NCBI GenBank assembly: GCA_021324135.1
Contig: JAJPJO010000553.1
Span: 1-47,320 of the forward strand
Direction of reading: 5' to 3'
Length of the DNA: 47,320 nucleotides
Origin: Pseudomonadota bacterium
GTDB taxonomy: Bacteria > Cyanobacteriota > Vampirovibrionia > Obscuribacterales > Obscuribacteraceae
Part shown: positions 23,898-32,320 of the stretch, piece after piece
Layout: every line of letters starts with the position of its first letter
Position numbering within the stretch: the stretch's first letter is position 1
Notes under the pieces: generated by a model
Told to the model about the DNA's origin: nothing
What the model saw: the letters and a program-made list of their open reading frames with translations, nothing else
The model's database searches: none
Translations under genes and position numbers: made by a program

Positions 23898-24273
23898 GTT
23901 AGATTCGACCGTTTTGGTGAGGTTCTACGAGTTTGGTTTGGTGCTTCGAAGTTGATTAAGGTACTTCGAAAATGAGCTGTTCCGATGGTGGTCTTGTCTT
24001 ATCAAATCGGCACAGCCGCAGGGTTTACCTAAATGGGTTATGCCCTGATTGGGCTATTCTAACACCGGGATGTCAATTGGAATGTTAATTCGCATTCCAA
24101 TATATAGCAAAAAAAACGGCCCGCTGAAAACCTGACTGCAGGCGAATTCTACGCGAACACGGTCATGGCTGGAAGCTATGCGAGAACGGTCATGACTGGA
24201 AGCTATGCGAGAACGGTCACGCCTGGAAGCTACGCGAGCACGGTCATGGCTGGAATGATGCCCGCAAGCCGAT
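23898..24273. other. Gene-free stretch with an inverted repeat, an A-run and a tandem repeat
   Basis: No convincing gene is seen here. It holds a perfect hairpin TTGGAATG/CATTCCAA (24077-24100, 8-base loop), an eight-base A-run at 24109-24116 (a T-run for minus-strand transcription) and four 27-bp repeats at 24151-24258. For transcription of the upstream minus-strand gene, CCTG-CAGT-CAGG followed by the T-run could end the transcript, but the stem is short. Confidence 0.5.
24151..24258. repeat. Four tandem 27-bp repeats after the methyltransferase gene
   Basis: Units start at 24151, 24178, 24205 and 24232, each of the form AYGCGARNACGGTCAYGNCT followed by GGAAGCT (last copy GGAATGA). Divergence is three to five bases between units. 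They start 16 bases after the stop of the minus-strand methyltransferase gene and would be in its 3' untranslated region. Confidence 0.9.
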
Positions 24274-24927
24274 CTAGACGCCGATCGGGAAGAAGCGCGG
24301 AACCAGCCGCCTCCAACCCATGTTTTGCGCGTACTGCTTATAAGGCTCGCCCAGGGCCTCAATTAAAAGTTGCTCTTCGTATTTAGCCCGTCGCAGCCAG
24401 AGAGGTGCCACCATTGCGACGGTGAAAAGAATGCAGAACGGCGAGACCAAAACGATTGATGCTCCCAGGAGCGACTGGATGATACCCGAGTAAGCCGGGT
24501 GCATGACGAAACTCAAGAGACCTGTGTCTCTCACCTTGTGGTCTTCCATGACCTCGGCGTCGGTGGAGAACATCTCACCCAATGAATACCATCCGCCGAT
24601 CATGAAAATCAGACCGCTCAACAAAATGACAATACCGAACCATGACATGAAGAGCGGAAATCCGGTTGGGTTCTTGCCTGTGGTCAGAACCACAAATGGA
24701 ACCACCCCTGGTGCGTTGATGATTCCGTTGTAGATCAAGCCTGTGACGACCAACAAGAAAATGGTGAACACTGACATCAACTGCGGTGCGCGTTGAATGA
24801 GAAAATCCTTTTCATACTTGACGCCTTTGCCGCGCCGGCAGAAACCTTTGATTAACACCGGTGCCGCCACGAGCGCGGCGACAGCAAGGATGACTAACAG
24901 TGTCAGAGACGGCAGATTGATTGGCAT
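24274..24927 (-). CDS. Isoprenylcysteine carboxyl methyltransferase-like membrane methyltransferase
   Basis: The product has 217 residues from the ATG at 24927, which has AGGAA upstream; another ATG at 24939 lacks such a site. Five or so membrane segments are visible. The C-terminal half shows the ICMT/PEMT signature: V-R-D-T-G-L-L-S-F-V-M-H-P-A-Y-S-G, then a membrane helix, R-R-A-K-Y-E-E-Q-L-L, and G-E-P-Y-K-Q-Y with R-R-L-V-P-R. The family uses S-adenosylmethionine to methylate lipids or small membrane-linked substrates; bacterial members are varied and the acceptor is unknown. It sits 34 bases after the LolA-like gene on the same strand. Confidence 0.8.
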   Translation of the reverse strand: MPINLPSLTLLVILAVAALVAAPVLIKGFCRRGKGVKYEKDFLIQRAPQLMSVFTIFLLVVTGLIYNGIINAPGVVPFVVLTTGKNPTGFPLFMSWFGIVILLSGLIFMIGGWYSLGEMFSTDAEVMEDHKVRDTGLLSFVMHPAYSGIIQSLLGASIVLVSPFCILFTVAMVAPLWLRRAKYEEQLLIEALGEPYKQYAQNMGWRRLVPRFFPIGV

Positions 24928-24961
24928 CGTGTTCCTCATTCGGTACCGGAATGCTGCATTA

Positions 24962-25810
24962 TTACCCCGATTTGTCGGTGTTCAACTTGGAGGCATCTTT
25001 TATACTATCGCCACCCTTCATGTTGAAGATGTGATCGGCTAACTGCTGGTTCGGCTTGAAATCGGTCCAGGCAGCGTGCGAATGGAGCTCGCCGGCATCG
25101 TCATAGTCCCACCATTCCACCGGCAGATGCGTGTGGGCGTTAACTGCGACGCGTTTCCACAAAGGGTTGGACTGGCTGCCCTTGCGAAGCTCGAGGACAT
25201 AGACCTTGTCGTTGATCCCTTTCATGGCGACCGGCTCTTTGGTCACCCAGCTCTTATAACCCTCTTTGAGAAAGCGCTTCAGCGCCTGTGAGAGCGAAAT
25301 GAAGTCGGACTCGACCATCGGATATCCATTGGCCGATCTGAGCAAATTGGATGTCGGAGGCAACTCGACCACAAACAATTTCAAGCCGCCGCCAAGATGG
25401 GCTTGTACTTTGCCGCTTGGACCAAGGCAGGCAACTGCTCCGTGCTTATACTCGCCGGTTTCCTCCAGACGAATCAAGCGCGGTTTTTTGAAATAGAAAA
25501 CACCGCTTTCGACAACCGTTTTTCGATCTTTGAAAACCTTCATGGTGTAATCGAAGGTGTAGTCTTGATACGATTCGGCGGACTGGAGCATTTTGTCCAC
25601 AAAGGAAGCACCGTCGACCATGTCATCTGCAAAAGCGCTTGTGGGCAGGCTTGAGGAATCGGATGCCTGGCTGGAGTGTCCACCATATGCGTTTGCGTTT
25701 TGAATCATTGTCGTGGTCAGGGTCAGGATTAAGAGTGCCGAGCAAACGGACTTTGCTATTTTAACCGGGTTTCTGTTGAGTCTCTGAGGAAATAAATTCT
25801 TCGCTAACAT
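24962..25810 (-). CDS. Exported LolA-like/DUF1571-type protein
   Basis: The product has 282 residues from an ATG at 25810 with TAAGGAA upstream. A signal peptide is visible with cleavage after A-N-A-Y-G near residue 42. The mature part has the half-barrel pattern of LolA/LolB-like lipid carriers: F-V-D-K-M-L-Q-S-A-E-S-Y-Q-D-Y-T, F-Y-F-K-K-P-R-L-I-R-L-E, and late strands with H-L-P-V-E-W-W-D-Y-D-D. DUF1571 is my best family guess. A role in lipid or lipoprotein handling in the envelope is inferred from the fold. It is 22 bases after the heme-oxygenase-fold gene. Confidence 0.65.
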   Translation of the reverse strand: MLAKNLFPQRLNRNPVKIAKSVCSALLILTLTTTMIQNANAYGGHSSQASDSSSLPTSAFADDMVDGASFVDKMLQSAESYQDYTFDYTMKVFKDRKTVVESGVFYFKKPRLIRLEETGEYKHGAVACLGPSGKVQAHLGGGLKLFVVELPPTSNLLRSANGYPMVESDFISLSQALKRFLKEGYKSWVTKEPVAMKGINDKVYVLELRKGSQSNPLWKRVAVNAHTHLPVEWWDYDDAGELHSHAAWTDFKPNQQLADHIFNMKGGDSIKDASKLNTDKSG

Positions 25811-25832
25811 GATTCGTTTCCTTAATGAATAC

Positions 25833-26612
25833 CTATCGAGGACTCTGCCTAATTAGCTCGCCTGAGCGGGGAACCAGGTCTGATTTGTTTTTAGGATCGT
25901 ATTGAGCATCGGCTTCGTCGGTCGTCGAATCTTTCGCCGCTCTATCACTCTTTTGGAACTTATGAATAGCGGCGACCAACCTTTCTACCGGCTCCGGCAA
26001 TTTATTAGTCGGCGAACCCGTCCTTTTTGTTTCAACTGCTTCAATTGTTCGCCTCAACCAAATAGCATGCTTCGGATGAGGTTTGGCATGCAACCTGAGC
26101 CATTCGAGACCTTCATCCACGGAGATTTTGCGCACCTCGTCGGCATGGTGCTCAAAATATTTCTCAAAATATGGCAAGGAATGACGAGCGAAGCAAGTGG
26201 CCGCCAGCTCGGCAGTAACGATGGCCAAAACGCCGTCATTGAAGTCGTCGCTCGTGCAGTAATGATTCATCAAATCGCAAAGGAAGAGTGTCGCCTCACC
26301 CGGCACGGTCGCACGAATGGTCTCTTCCTCAATACCAGCCAGAAGACACCCTTTGATAAACATACGCTGGTAGTGACGATCGTCATCTTTCAACTGGCCG
26401 AAAAATTTGTGCGCCGCCGTCATTTGCTCGGGCAGCTTGCTCATAACCAGCGAAACGTTAGCCGGCAAAGCCGAAATGAAGGGCCACAACACCAGGCAGA
26501 GCTCTCTGCCTGTGCTCAGTGAATCTTCACTGGTGTGCAAATCCCTTATATAGGGGCTGTTTTCGCATCCCCAGTTGAGCTCTTTGATCAGATCGCTAAG
26601 CCATTCGACCAT
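25833..26612 (-). CDS. Heme-oxygenase-fold (TenA/PqqC-like) protein, possible iron enzyme
   Basis: The product has 259 residues from an ATG at 26612 and is almost all helical up to residue 205; the polar tail is probably disordered. The helix pattern and length suit the heme-oxygenase-like superfamily. Possible metal ligands are Glu135 and the H175-x3-H179-x2-H182 series (H-A-K-P-H-P-K-H); iron-containing members normally have Asp in the middle position. Some relatives (CADD, SznF-type) are di-iron oxygenases and others, like TenA, are not metal-dependent. The assignment is from fold pattern, not from a decisive motif. It heads a minus-strand run with the LolA-like and ICMT-like genes. Confidence 0.55.
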   Translation of the reverse strand: MVEWLSDLIKELNWGCENSPYIRDLHTSEDSLSTGRELCLVLWPFISALPANVSLVMSKLPEQMTAAHKFFGQLKDDDRHYQRMFIKGCLLAGIEEETIRATVPGEATLFLCDLMNHYCTSDDFNDGVLAIVTAELAATCFARHSLPYFEKYFEHHADEVRKISVDEGLEWLRLHAKPHPKHAIWLRRTIEAVETKRTGSPTNKLPEPVERLVAAIHKFQKSDRAAKDSTTDEADAQYDPKNKSDLVPRSGELIRQSPR

Positions 26613-26864
26613 GGTGAGTTAACCTTAATTTGCCGAGCTGCCCCGGGTGTCTTCCCTAAACGAGCAGCCTTGCTTACGACTTAGTCAAGCGCCCTGGAAG
26701 GTAATAATTTACTATGTTTTCCCTTCTAACCCATTTCAAGAAGCTAATAATGTTCAACTTCGTTAAGCGATTTCATACTGCATCTCTTGAAAGGTCGTGC
26801 CTGTATACGATTTGATGTACACTCTTCATCATATTTTGTGTAAACAATCAGGCAGCCCGGAAAG

Positions 26865-27824
26865 TTGAAAGATCTCGCCTCAATACCACTACCAAATGTC
26901 GAGTCGATTCCCAGGGAAGGCAAAGAGCCGGAGATGGAATGGGTTCGAGCCGATGACGGCGTTCAGCTCATGTGCAGGAAATGGCCGGGTAAGGTTGGCG
27001 CGCCGGTGGTTCTCTACCTGCATGGCATAGAAGGGCACAGCCAGTGGTTCGAGAATACGGCTTCGGTGTTGAACACTAAAGGGATGACGATTTACGCTCC
27101 CGACCGTCGCGGCTCGGGCATGAACTCACGCGACCGCGGCCATCTCTCGAGCTACAAAGTCTTCCTCAGCGACGTCAATCAAATGCTGCGCCGCATAAGC
27201 CAGCAGCACGCCGGTCATCCGATCATAGTTTGGGGAAATTGCTGGGGCGCCAAAGCCGCGGCAATCGTTTGTCAAAAGGTGGACACCACCAAAAAGAAGA
27301 ATGACACAGAAGATATCTGGCGGCTCGAATCCTTTCCTATAAGTGCACTAGTATTGACCAGTCCAGCTATATTTAGCAAAGTAGACTACGATCTCAGAAC
27401 CAAGATTGAGATTGCAATAAATCACACCATGGGCGGGCGCCGCGCTTTGCGCAAATGGGCGTTGCCCATCCGACCGGCTATGTTCACGAATAATCCCGAG
27501 TACCTGGAATTTATCGAAAAGGATCCGCTTCGGCTGAGCGAAGTCACCTCAACATTTCTTGTTGAAAGCTACAAGCTGTCGAAGCTGGCGGAGAGTGCCG
27601 CAGGCAATATCAGCATTCCGACTTTGATTTTGCAACCCGAAGCCGATCAAATTGTTGATGTGGCGAGCCTGAAAAAATGGAACGACAAACTGCGCTCGAC
27701 GGAAAAGTCGATGCGACTCTTTCCTGATGCTTTCCACTGCCTTGATTTCGATGCGAATTGGTTCAAGGAATACACGCATCTCGTTTCTGAATGGCTGTTG
27801 GCTCGTGCCCCTGCGGTGGAGTGA
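26865..27824 (+). CDS. Alpha/beta hydrolase with cysteine nucleophile
   Basis: The product has 319 residues from a TTG at 26865; an ATG at 26934 is an alternative. The fold resembles monoacylglycerol lipase/lysophospholipase: L-H-G-I-E-G-H (oxyanion loop), A-P-D-R-R-G-S-G, a nucleophile elbow, then Asp261 (E-A-D-Q-I) and His291 (D-A-F-H-C). The elbow reads W-G-N-C-W-G, so Cys126 replaces the usual Ser, as in dienelactone hydrolase. The triad is otherwise complete, so activity is likely but with different chemistry, such as thioester or acyl transfer. The stop shares a base with the next ATG (TGATG), so it starts a coupled operon. Confidence 0.85.
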   Translation: MKDLASIPLPNVESIPREGKEPEMEWVRADDGVQLMCRKWPGKVGAPVVLYLHGIEGHSQWFENTASVLNTKGMTIYAPDRRGSGMNSRDRGHLSSYKVFLSDVNQMLRRISQQHAGHPIIVWGNCWGAKAAAIVCQKVDTTKKKNDTEDIWRLESFPISALVLTSPAIFSKVDYDLRTKIEIAINHTMGGRRALRKWALPIRPAMFTNNPEYLEFIEKDPLRLSEVTSTFLVESYKLSKLAESAAGNISIPTLILQPEADQIVDVASLKKWNDKLRSTEKSMRLFPDAFHCLDFDANWFKEYTHLVSEWLLARAPAVE

Positions 27825-29074
27825 TGCAACTTAAGCAATTAAGTGCTGTCTGTGTCAGATTGCCGTTTCGATTTTCATTCGGCCACAGTTTGGCGTCGCG
27901 CAAATCTTCATTAAACCTGCTCGTGCAAGCAGTGATTGAAGATCATTCCGGACGAACATTCACAGGCTACGGCGAGAGCGTCCCGCGCGATTATGTTACA
28001 GGCGAAACGGTTGAGGGTGCTCTGCGATCCATTAGAGATGATTATGCACCATATCTGGTGAAGAAAACGCTCGATTCGCCTCTGGACGCCATTGCTGTCC
28101 TGCAACAAGCGTTCAATAATTTCGGACTGGATGAGAGAGCGCGCGGAGCTTCCTGGTGTGCTGTCGAGCTCGCGGTATTAGATGCGGTGGCACGCGCCAA
28201 TAACTTATCCGTGGCCTCGGTGCTCTCGGCCTATGATGCGGTCAAACCGTCGCAGCCGGGACGAGGCGCTTCCTCAACGGCAACAATCTCATCCTTCGCC
28301 GCCTATGGCGGTGTTGTCCCGTTTTCAGGCAAGAGCGCTCTGATCGGAATTCTTTTATTCTTCCGGGCCTACGGCTTCAAGACGGTAAAAATGAAAGTGG
28401 GCCGCAACTGGGATGAAGACCTGGCCCGCCTCCGCCTGGCTCGCAAAATCATGGGCGATGATGCCGTATTGAGAATCGATGCCAACTGCGCCTGGACGGT
28501 AGATGAGACCTTGTACTTTGCCGATAAGATGCGGCCCTATCGTGTCGCTTCCATCGAGCAGCCTGTCGATGCCGAAGATATCGCAGGCATGCAGCGCCTC
28601 AGCAGAGAGTTGCCGGAGTCGATAGTCGCCGATGAGTCGTTGTGCACAATCGCGCAGGCGAAAAACTTGATTGCCGCCAAAGGCTGTGACGCCTTCAATA
28701 TTCGCTTGTCGAAAGTCGGTGGTTTGTTACCGGCTGCGCAGATGGTCGATCTGGCTCGCGCCAACGGTCTTGGTTGCTTGCTCGGCGCCCAGGTAGGTGA
28801 ATCGGCGATTTTGAGCGCCGCCGGGCGAGCCTTCGCTTGCGTCAAAGGACCGTTCGACAATTGCGAAGGTTCATTCAACCGATTTCTTCTGACAAGCGAT
28901 CTCAGTTGTGAGGATATCACTGTCAAACCAGGAGGCAAAGCCTATCTGCCGTCCGGCCCCGGATTCGGAATCAACATCGACGAGCGCAAGCTCGCCAGAC
29001 TAAGAGTCAACGAACCAGAGACCCAACCAGCGACGCTTCACGACTCCGGCGTCAGATCCGGATCGCGAGCGTGA
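27824..29074 (+). CDS. Enolase-superfamily enzyme of the muconate lactonizing/dipeptide epimerase subgroup
   Basis: The product has 416 residues from the ATG at 27824. Catalytic residues are complete: K189-M-K191 on the second strand, metal ligands Asp219 (R-I-D-A-N), Glu245 (I-E-Q-P) and Asp270 (V-A-D-E-S), and Lys297 (L-S-K-V-G-G) as the opposite base. The two-lysine arrangement fits enzymes that abstract an alpha proton from either face, including dipeptide epimerases, N-acylamino acid racemases and o-succinylbenzoate synthase. The D-x-D motif of Ala-Glu epimerases is not seen; the late motif reads G-A-Q-V-G-E-S. The substrate remains open; the following GH3 gene makes an acyl-amino-acid substrate worth considering. 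Confidence 0.85.
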   Translation: MQLKQLSAVCVRLPFRFSFGHSLASRKSSLNLLVQAVIEDHSGRTFTGYGESVPRDYVTGETVEGALRSIRDDYAPYLVKKTLDSPLDAIAVLQQAFNNFGLDERARGASWCAVELAVLDAVARANNLSVASVLSAYDAVKPSQPGRGASSTATISSFAAYGGVVPFSGKSALIGILLFFRAYGFKTVKMKVGRNWDEDLARLRLARKIMGDDAVLRIDANCAWTVDETLYFADKMRPYRVASIEQPVDAEDIAGMQRLSRELPESIVADESLCTIAQAKNLIAAKGCDAFNIRLSKVGGLLPAAQMVDLARANGLGCLLGAQVGESAILSAAGRAFACVKGPFDNCEGSFNRFLLTSDLSCEDITVKPGGKAYLPSGPGFGINIDERKLARLRVNEPETQPATLHDSGVRSGSRA

Positions 29075-29112
29075 TCAGAGCAGCCTGATCCAGTCAGTGA
29101 GGAAAAACTATT

Positions 29113-30789
29113 ATGTCTCTGTCAAATTTAGATGTATCAATCGGACAGCTTTACCGAAAATACACGCACATCAAGCGTTTTTACAATGCCTTGAATGATC
29201 CGGCTCGAGCGCAGCGGGACAAACTGAAGCAGATCATCGAATCTAATGCCGCCAGCCGCTTCGGCAAAGAGCACAATTTTTCGGCGGTGCAATCCTATGC
29301 AGACTATCAATCATTAGTGCCGGCGTCATCATATGAGTATTTCCGTCCTTATGTCGAACGGCTCAAAAAAGGTGAAGGCAACCAGCTCACTTGCGAAGAG
29401 CCATTCATGTTTGCCACCACAAGTGGTACCACCGCGCAGCCCAAGTTCGTGCCAATCACTTCAGCTCATCTCAAAGATTACACTCACGCTTTCCAGGTTC
29501 ACAATTATCACTTGATCGAGAGCTTCACGGAGGCAGCCTACGGCAAGTTCCTGATCATCGTCAGCAACGACGAAGAGGGCAGAGTCGAGAGCGGCATTCC
29601 TTACGGAGCTGTTTCGGGCATGCTGAACCGGCAGCAACCGGCAATCATTCGGCGCCACTTCGCCGTGCCCTATGAATTGTGCAAAATCAAGGACGTCGAC
29701 ATAAAATATTATTTGATGCTGCGCCTGGCGGCGGCCCAGCATGTTACCGCCATTCTCGGCTGCAATCCATCCAGCTTCTTGTTGCTCGCCGATCAACTGC
29801 AGGAGCGCGCCGAAGACATCATTCGCGATCTCAAAGACGGAACGATTCATCCCGACTACCTGCCGCCCGAACCATTGCGCGCCGCATTCGAGCCCTACAT
29901 AAAACCGGCTCCGGCAAGAGCGCGCGCCCTGGAGAATCTGCTCGAGAAACATGGCAAGCTGACACCACAGTTGGTGTGGCCGGCGCTGTCCTGTCTCTCT
30001 TGCTGGAAAGGCGGTCCGATGTCATTTTACCTCGAGCGTTTGCCTGAGTTTTTCGGCAATATTCCGGTGCGCGACTTCGGCTACATGTCATCAGAAGGGC
30101 GCGGCTCGATCCCGATCACCGATGGTGGCGCAGGCGGTGTGCTGGCCATCACCTCTCACTTCTTCGAATTTGTCGAAGAGGAGGATATGGAGGCGGGAAA
30201 CATGCGCTTCAAGACGGTCGAGGATCTGAAGCTCGGCGGTCGCTACTATATTTTCTTTACGACAAACGCCGGACTCTATCGCTATAACATCAACGATCTG
30301 GTGGAAGTGACCGGCTTCTGCTACAAAACACCCGTCATCGCCTTCGTTCGAAAAGGCGGCGGGGTCAGCTCGATTACCGGAGAGAAGCTCACCGAGGAGC
30401 AAGTGCTCGTCGCTCTCACGCAAGCAGTCAAGCAACTAAATCTTGGTGAGCTGAGCCATTTCACTTGCGAAGTCGAACTTGGCTATCCGCCGTATTATTG
30501 CTGCTATGCCGAGCTTGATGCCATGCTCAATCGAGAGATGTCGCCATCGCTGCGCGATGCATTTATTCGTGCATTCGATGGTGCTCTGCGTATGCAAAAT
30601 CCGGAATACGAGGATAAGCGGGCCAGCAAGCGGCTGGCAGAGCCGCGTCTGAAGATTTTGCCCAAAGGGACGTACAGAAAACTGCGCCAGCAAAGAGTGA
30701 TGGAAGGCGCACCCGAGGCGCAAGTGAAAATTCCACTGCTCAGCTCACCGCAATCATTCGCCGGACGCCTGGCCCTACTAGAGGTATAA
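29113..30789 (+). CDS. GH3-family acyl-adenylating amido synthetase
   Basis: The product has 558 residues. GH3 enzymes, best known from plants, activate a carboxylic acid with ATP and join it to an amino acid. Motif 1 is T-T-S-G-T-T-A-Q-P-K (102-111), motif 2 is near Y-M-S-S-E-G-R-G at about 325 and motif 3 is Y-R-Y-N-I-N-D-L-V-E-V-T-G-F; all three ATP/AMP-binding elements are present. GAGGAAAA precedes the ATG at 29113. Bacterial GH3 proteins have varied or unknown acids and amines. The acid is not predictable from these motifs. The stop is two bases from the next start. Confidence 0.92.
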   Translation: MSLSNLDVSIGQLYRKYTHIKRFYNALNDPARAQRDKLKQIIESNAASRFGKEHNFSAVQSYADYQSLVPASSYEYFRPYVERLKKGEGNQLTCEEPFMFATTSGTTAQPKFVPITSAHLKDYTHAFQVHNYHLIESFTEAAYGKFLIIVSNDEEGRVESGIPYGAVSGMLNRQQPAIIRRHFAVPYELCKIKDVDIKYYLMLRLAAAQHVTAILGCNPSSFLLLADQLQERAEDIIRDLKDGTIHPDYLPPEPLRAAFEPYIKPAPARARALENLLEKHGKLTPQLVWPALSCLSCWKGGPMSFYLERLPEFFGNIPVRDFGYMSSEGRGSIPITDGGAGGVLAITSHFFEFVEEEDMEAGNMRFKTVEDLKLGGRYYIFFTTNAGLYRYNINDLVEVTGFCYKTPVIAFVRKGGGVSSITGEKLTEEQVLVALTQAVKQLNLGELSHFTCEVELGYPPYYCCYAELDAMLNREMSPSLRDAFIRAFDGALRMQNPEYEDKRASKRLAEPRLKILPKGTYRKLRQQRVMEGAPEAQVKIPLLSSPQSFAGRLALLEV

Positions 30790-30791
30790 AA

Positions 30792-31847
30792 ATGCAAAGT
30801 GAGACGACCATCGCGGTCACCGGCGCCAGCGGACTGGTTGGTGGACATACCTGCACGCACCTGGCCGGAAAGGGCTTTCGAGTAATCGCCATTGCCCGCC
30901 GGAGAGAGAAACTGAGCGCGCTGCAAAATCAATGGCAAAGCGCAAGATTGAGCATCGAGACACGACTGGCGGATGTATGCCGAGCCGATGAGCTGGAAAG
31001 AGCCCTGATCGGTGCCGATGTCGTAGTCCATGCCGCGGCCAGTGTCGATCCTTACGGTTCGCGCCAGTCGATATTTGATACCAATGTCGGTGGCACACTA
31101 AATGCAATCTCGGCTGCTAAGACATGTGGTGTGAAACAATTCATCCACATCAGCAGCCTGTCGGTGATCACCGGCCAGGGCGATCAATTCGATGTCGATG
31201 AATCAGAGCCGCTCAAACCCTGCGGTGAAGCTTATGCCGATTCAAAGGTGGAGGCGGAGCGCCTGGTCATGACCGCGGGCGAGCAGTGGAAAGGCAGCCT
31301 GGCGGTGACCATCCTGCGTCCGGGATTCATATACGGTCCTGGTGAGAAAGCCTGGATGCCGCGTCTGATCAATTCAATCCGCACCGGCAAAGCGATGCTG
31401 ATCGATGGGGGATTGAAAGAGACCAATGTAATTTATATTGAAAATTTGAGCCGCGCCATTTCTGCGGCGGTGTTGAACGAGCGCGCTTATCAGCAAGTCT
31501 ACAATCTTACCGACGGACAGAAAATTTCTAAAAAACAGCTTTTTGATGCCATTGCCGACGGGCTTGATCTGCCGCGAGTCCGCAAAGTGATTCCGTCCGT
31601 GATCGCCAGACCGGCTTGCGAATTGATCTCGGCTATCGCTCCGCTCATGCCTGTCGATACACAGCGAAAACTCTCGCGTTTTTCCCGAGCTGCATTTCGT
31701 CTTGCCGGTGTAAATCAAGGATTCAGCATAGCCAAGGCCGAACGCGATCTTAACTATGTCGATCGGATTCCATTTGAATCCGGAATGAAGGAAACTTTGG
31801 CGAGCTTCAGAAACGGAAGCGTACGAGAGTTCGTGCAGACGCATTAG
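30792..31847 (+). CDS. Extended SDR NAD(P)-dependent dehydrogenase/epimerase, first of three
   Basis: The product has 351 residues. The Rossmann motif G-A-S-G-L-V-G-G-H starts at residue 11. H-I-S-S-L-S-V marks the catalytic Ser strand, and Y-A-D-S-K is the Y-x3-K active site. The family includes 3-beta-hydroxysteroid-dehydrogenase-like reductases, NAD-sugar epimerases and dihydroflavonol reductases. The C-terminal 60 residues (P-S-V-I-A-R-P-A-C-E-L-I) are hydrophobic and may dip into the membrane, more like lipid or steroid-type SDRs than sugar enzymes. AGAGG lies upstream of the ATG. Confidence 0.88.
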   Translation: MQSETTIAVTGASGLVGGHTCTHLAGKGFRVIAIARRREKLSALQNQWQSARLSIETRLADVCRADELERALIGADVVVHAAASVDPYGSRQSIFDTNVGGTLNAISAAKTCGVKQFIHISSLSVITGQGDQFDVDESEPLKPCGEAYADSKVEAERLVMTAGEQWKGSLAVTILRPGFIYGPGEKAWMPRLINSIRTGKAMLIDGGLKETNVIYIENLSRAISAAVLNERAYQQVYNLTDGQKISKKQLFDAIADGLDLPRVRKVIPSVIARPACELISAIAPLMPVDTQRKLSRFSRAAFRLAGVNQGFSIAKAERDLNYVDRIPFESGMKETLASFRNGSVREFVQTH

Positions 31848-31932
31848 CAAGGAGGAGGCGGCGGAAGACTGCCTCGAGCGCCCCAGGAATTTAGAAGGCA
31901 TTTGATTGTGATGACGAACGGAGACTACAAAC

Positions 31933-32307
31933 ATGGATAATAACGGCTCGAAAACACTGGTTCAGGAATCTGCTCGTGATACTGCCTGCGGTGAGGGAAA
32001 GGGAAGCTGTCCGTTTACCGCTCTGATCAATTCAAAGGCGTACAACGCCGCTCAGTTCTTCCTCAAAGATTACATCGAGCGTCACGCGCATCCCATCAAT
32101 GCCGCTTTGCACGTCATCGGCGTGCCCGCTGCATTTGCCGGCTTCTTCTATTTTTTCACCGGCCGCGACATTCCTAAGGGCGCCGCCTTGATTTTCATCG
32201 GTTATCTTCTTCAGTATCTCGGCCATCGCGCCCAGGGAAATGAAGTCGGCGAAGTAACACTGGCTAAAAATATCTACCGCCGGGTGAAAGAGAAAATTTC
32301 TTCTTGA
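31933..32307 (+). CDS. Mpo1-like (DUF962) small membrane protein
   Basis: The product has 124 residues. After a polar N-terminus with two Cys, the sequence reads H-A-H-P-I-N-A-A-L-H-V-I-G-V-P, a membrane pair, then Y-L-L-Q-Y-L-G-H-R, the His motifs of the Mpo1/YGL010w family. Yeast Mpo1 is an iron-dependent dioxygenase in alpha-oxidation of 2-hydroxy fatty acids (phytosphingosine breakdown). The bacterial function is not established, but oxidation of a lipid chain inside this operon would be consistent. GGAGA lies 10 bases before the ATG. Confidence 0.82.
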   Translation: MDNNGSKTLVQESARDTACGEGKGSCPFTALINSKAYNAAQFFLKDYIERHAHPINAALHVIGVPAAFAGFFYFFTGRDIPKGAALIFIGYLLQYLGHRAQGNEVGEVTLAKNIYRRVKEKISS

Positions 32308-32320
32308 GCGGAGCCTTTCT

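Noticed and set aside
24054-24362. 102-codon minus-strand frame through the 27-bp repeats
   Set aside because: No ribosome site and no conserved motif; it overlaps the end of the methyltransferase gene.
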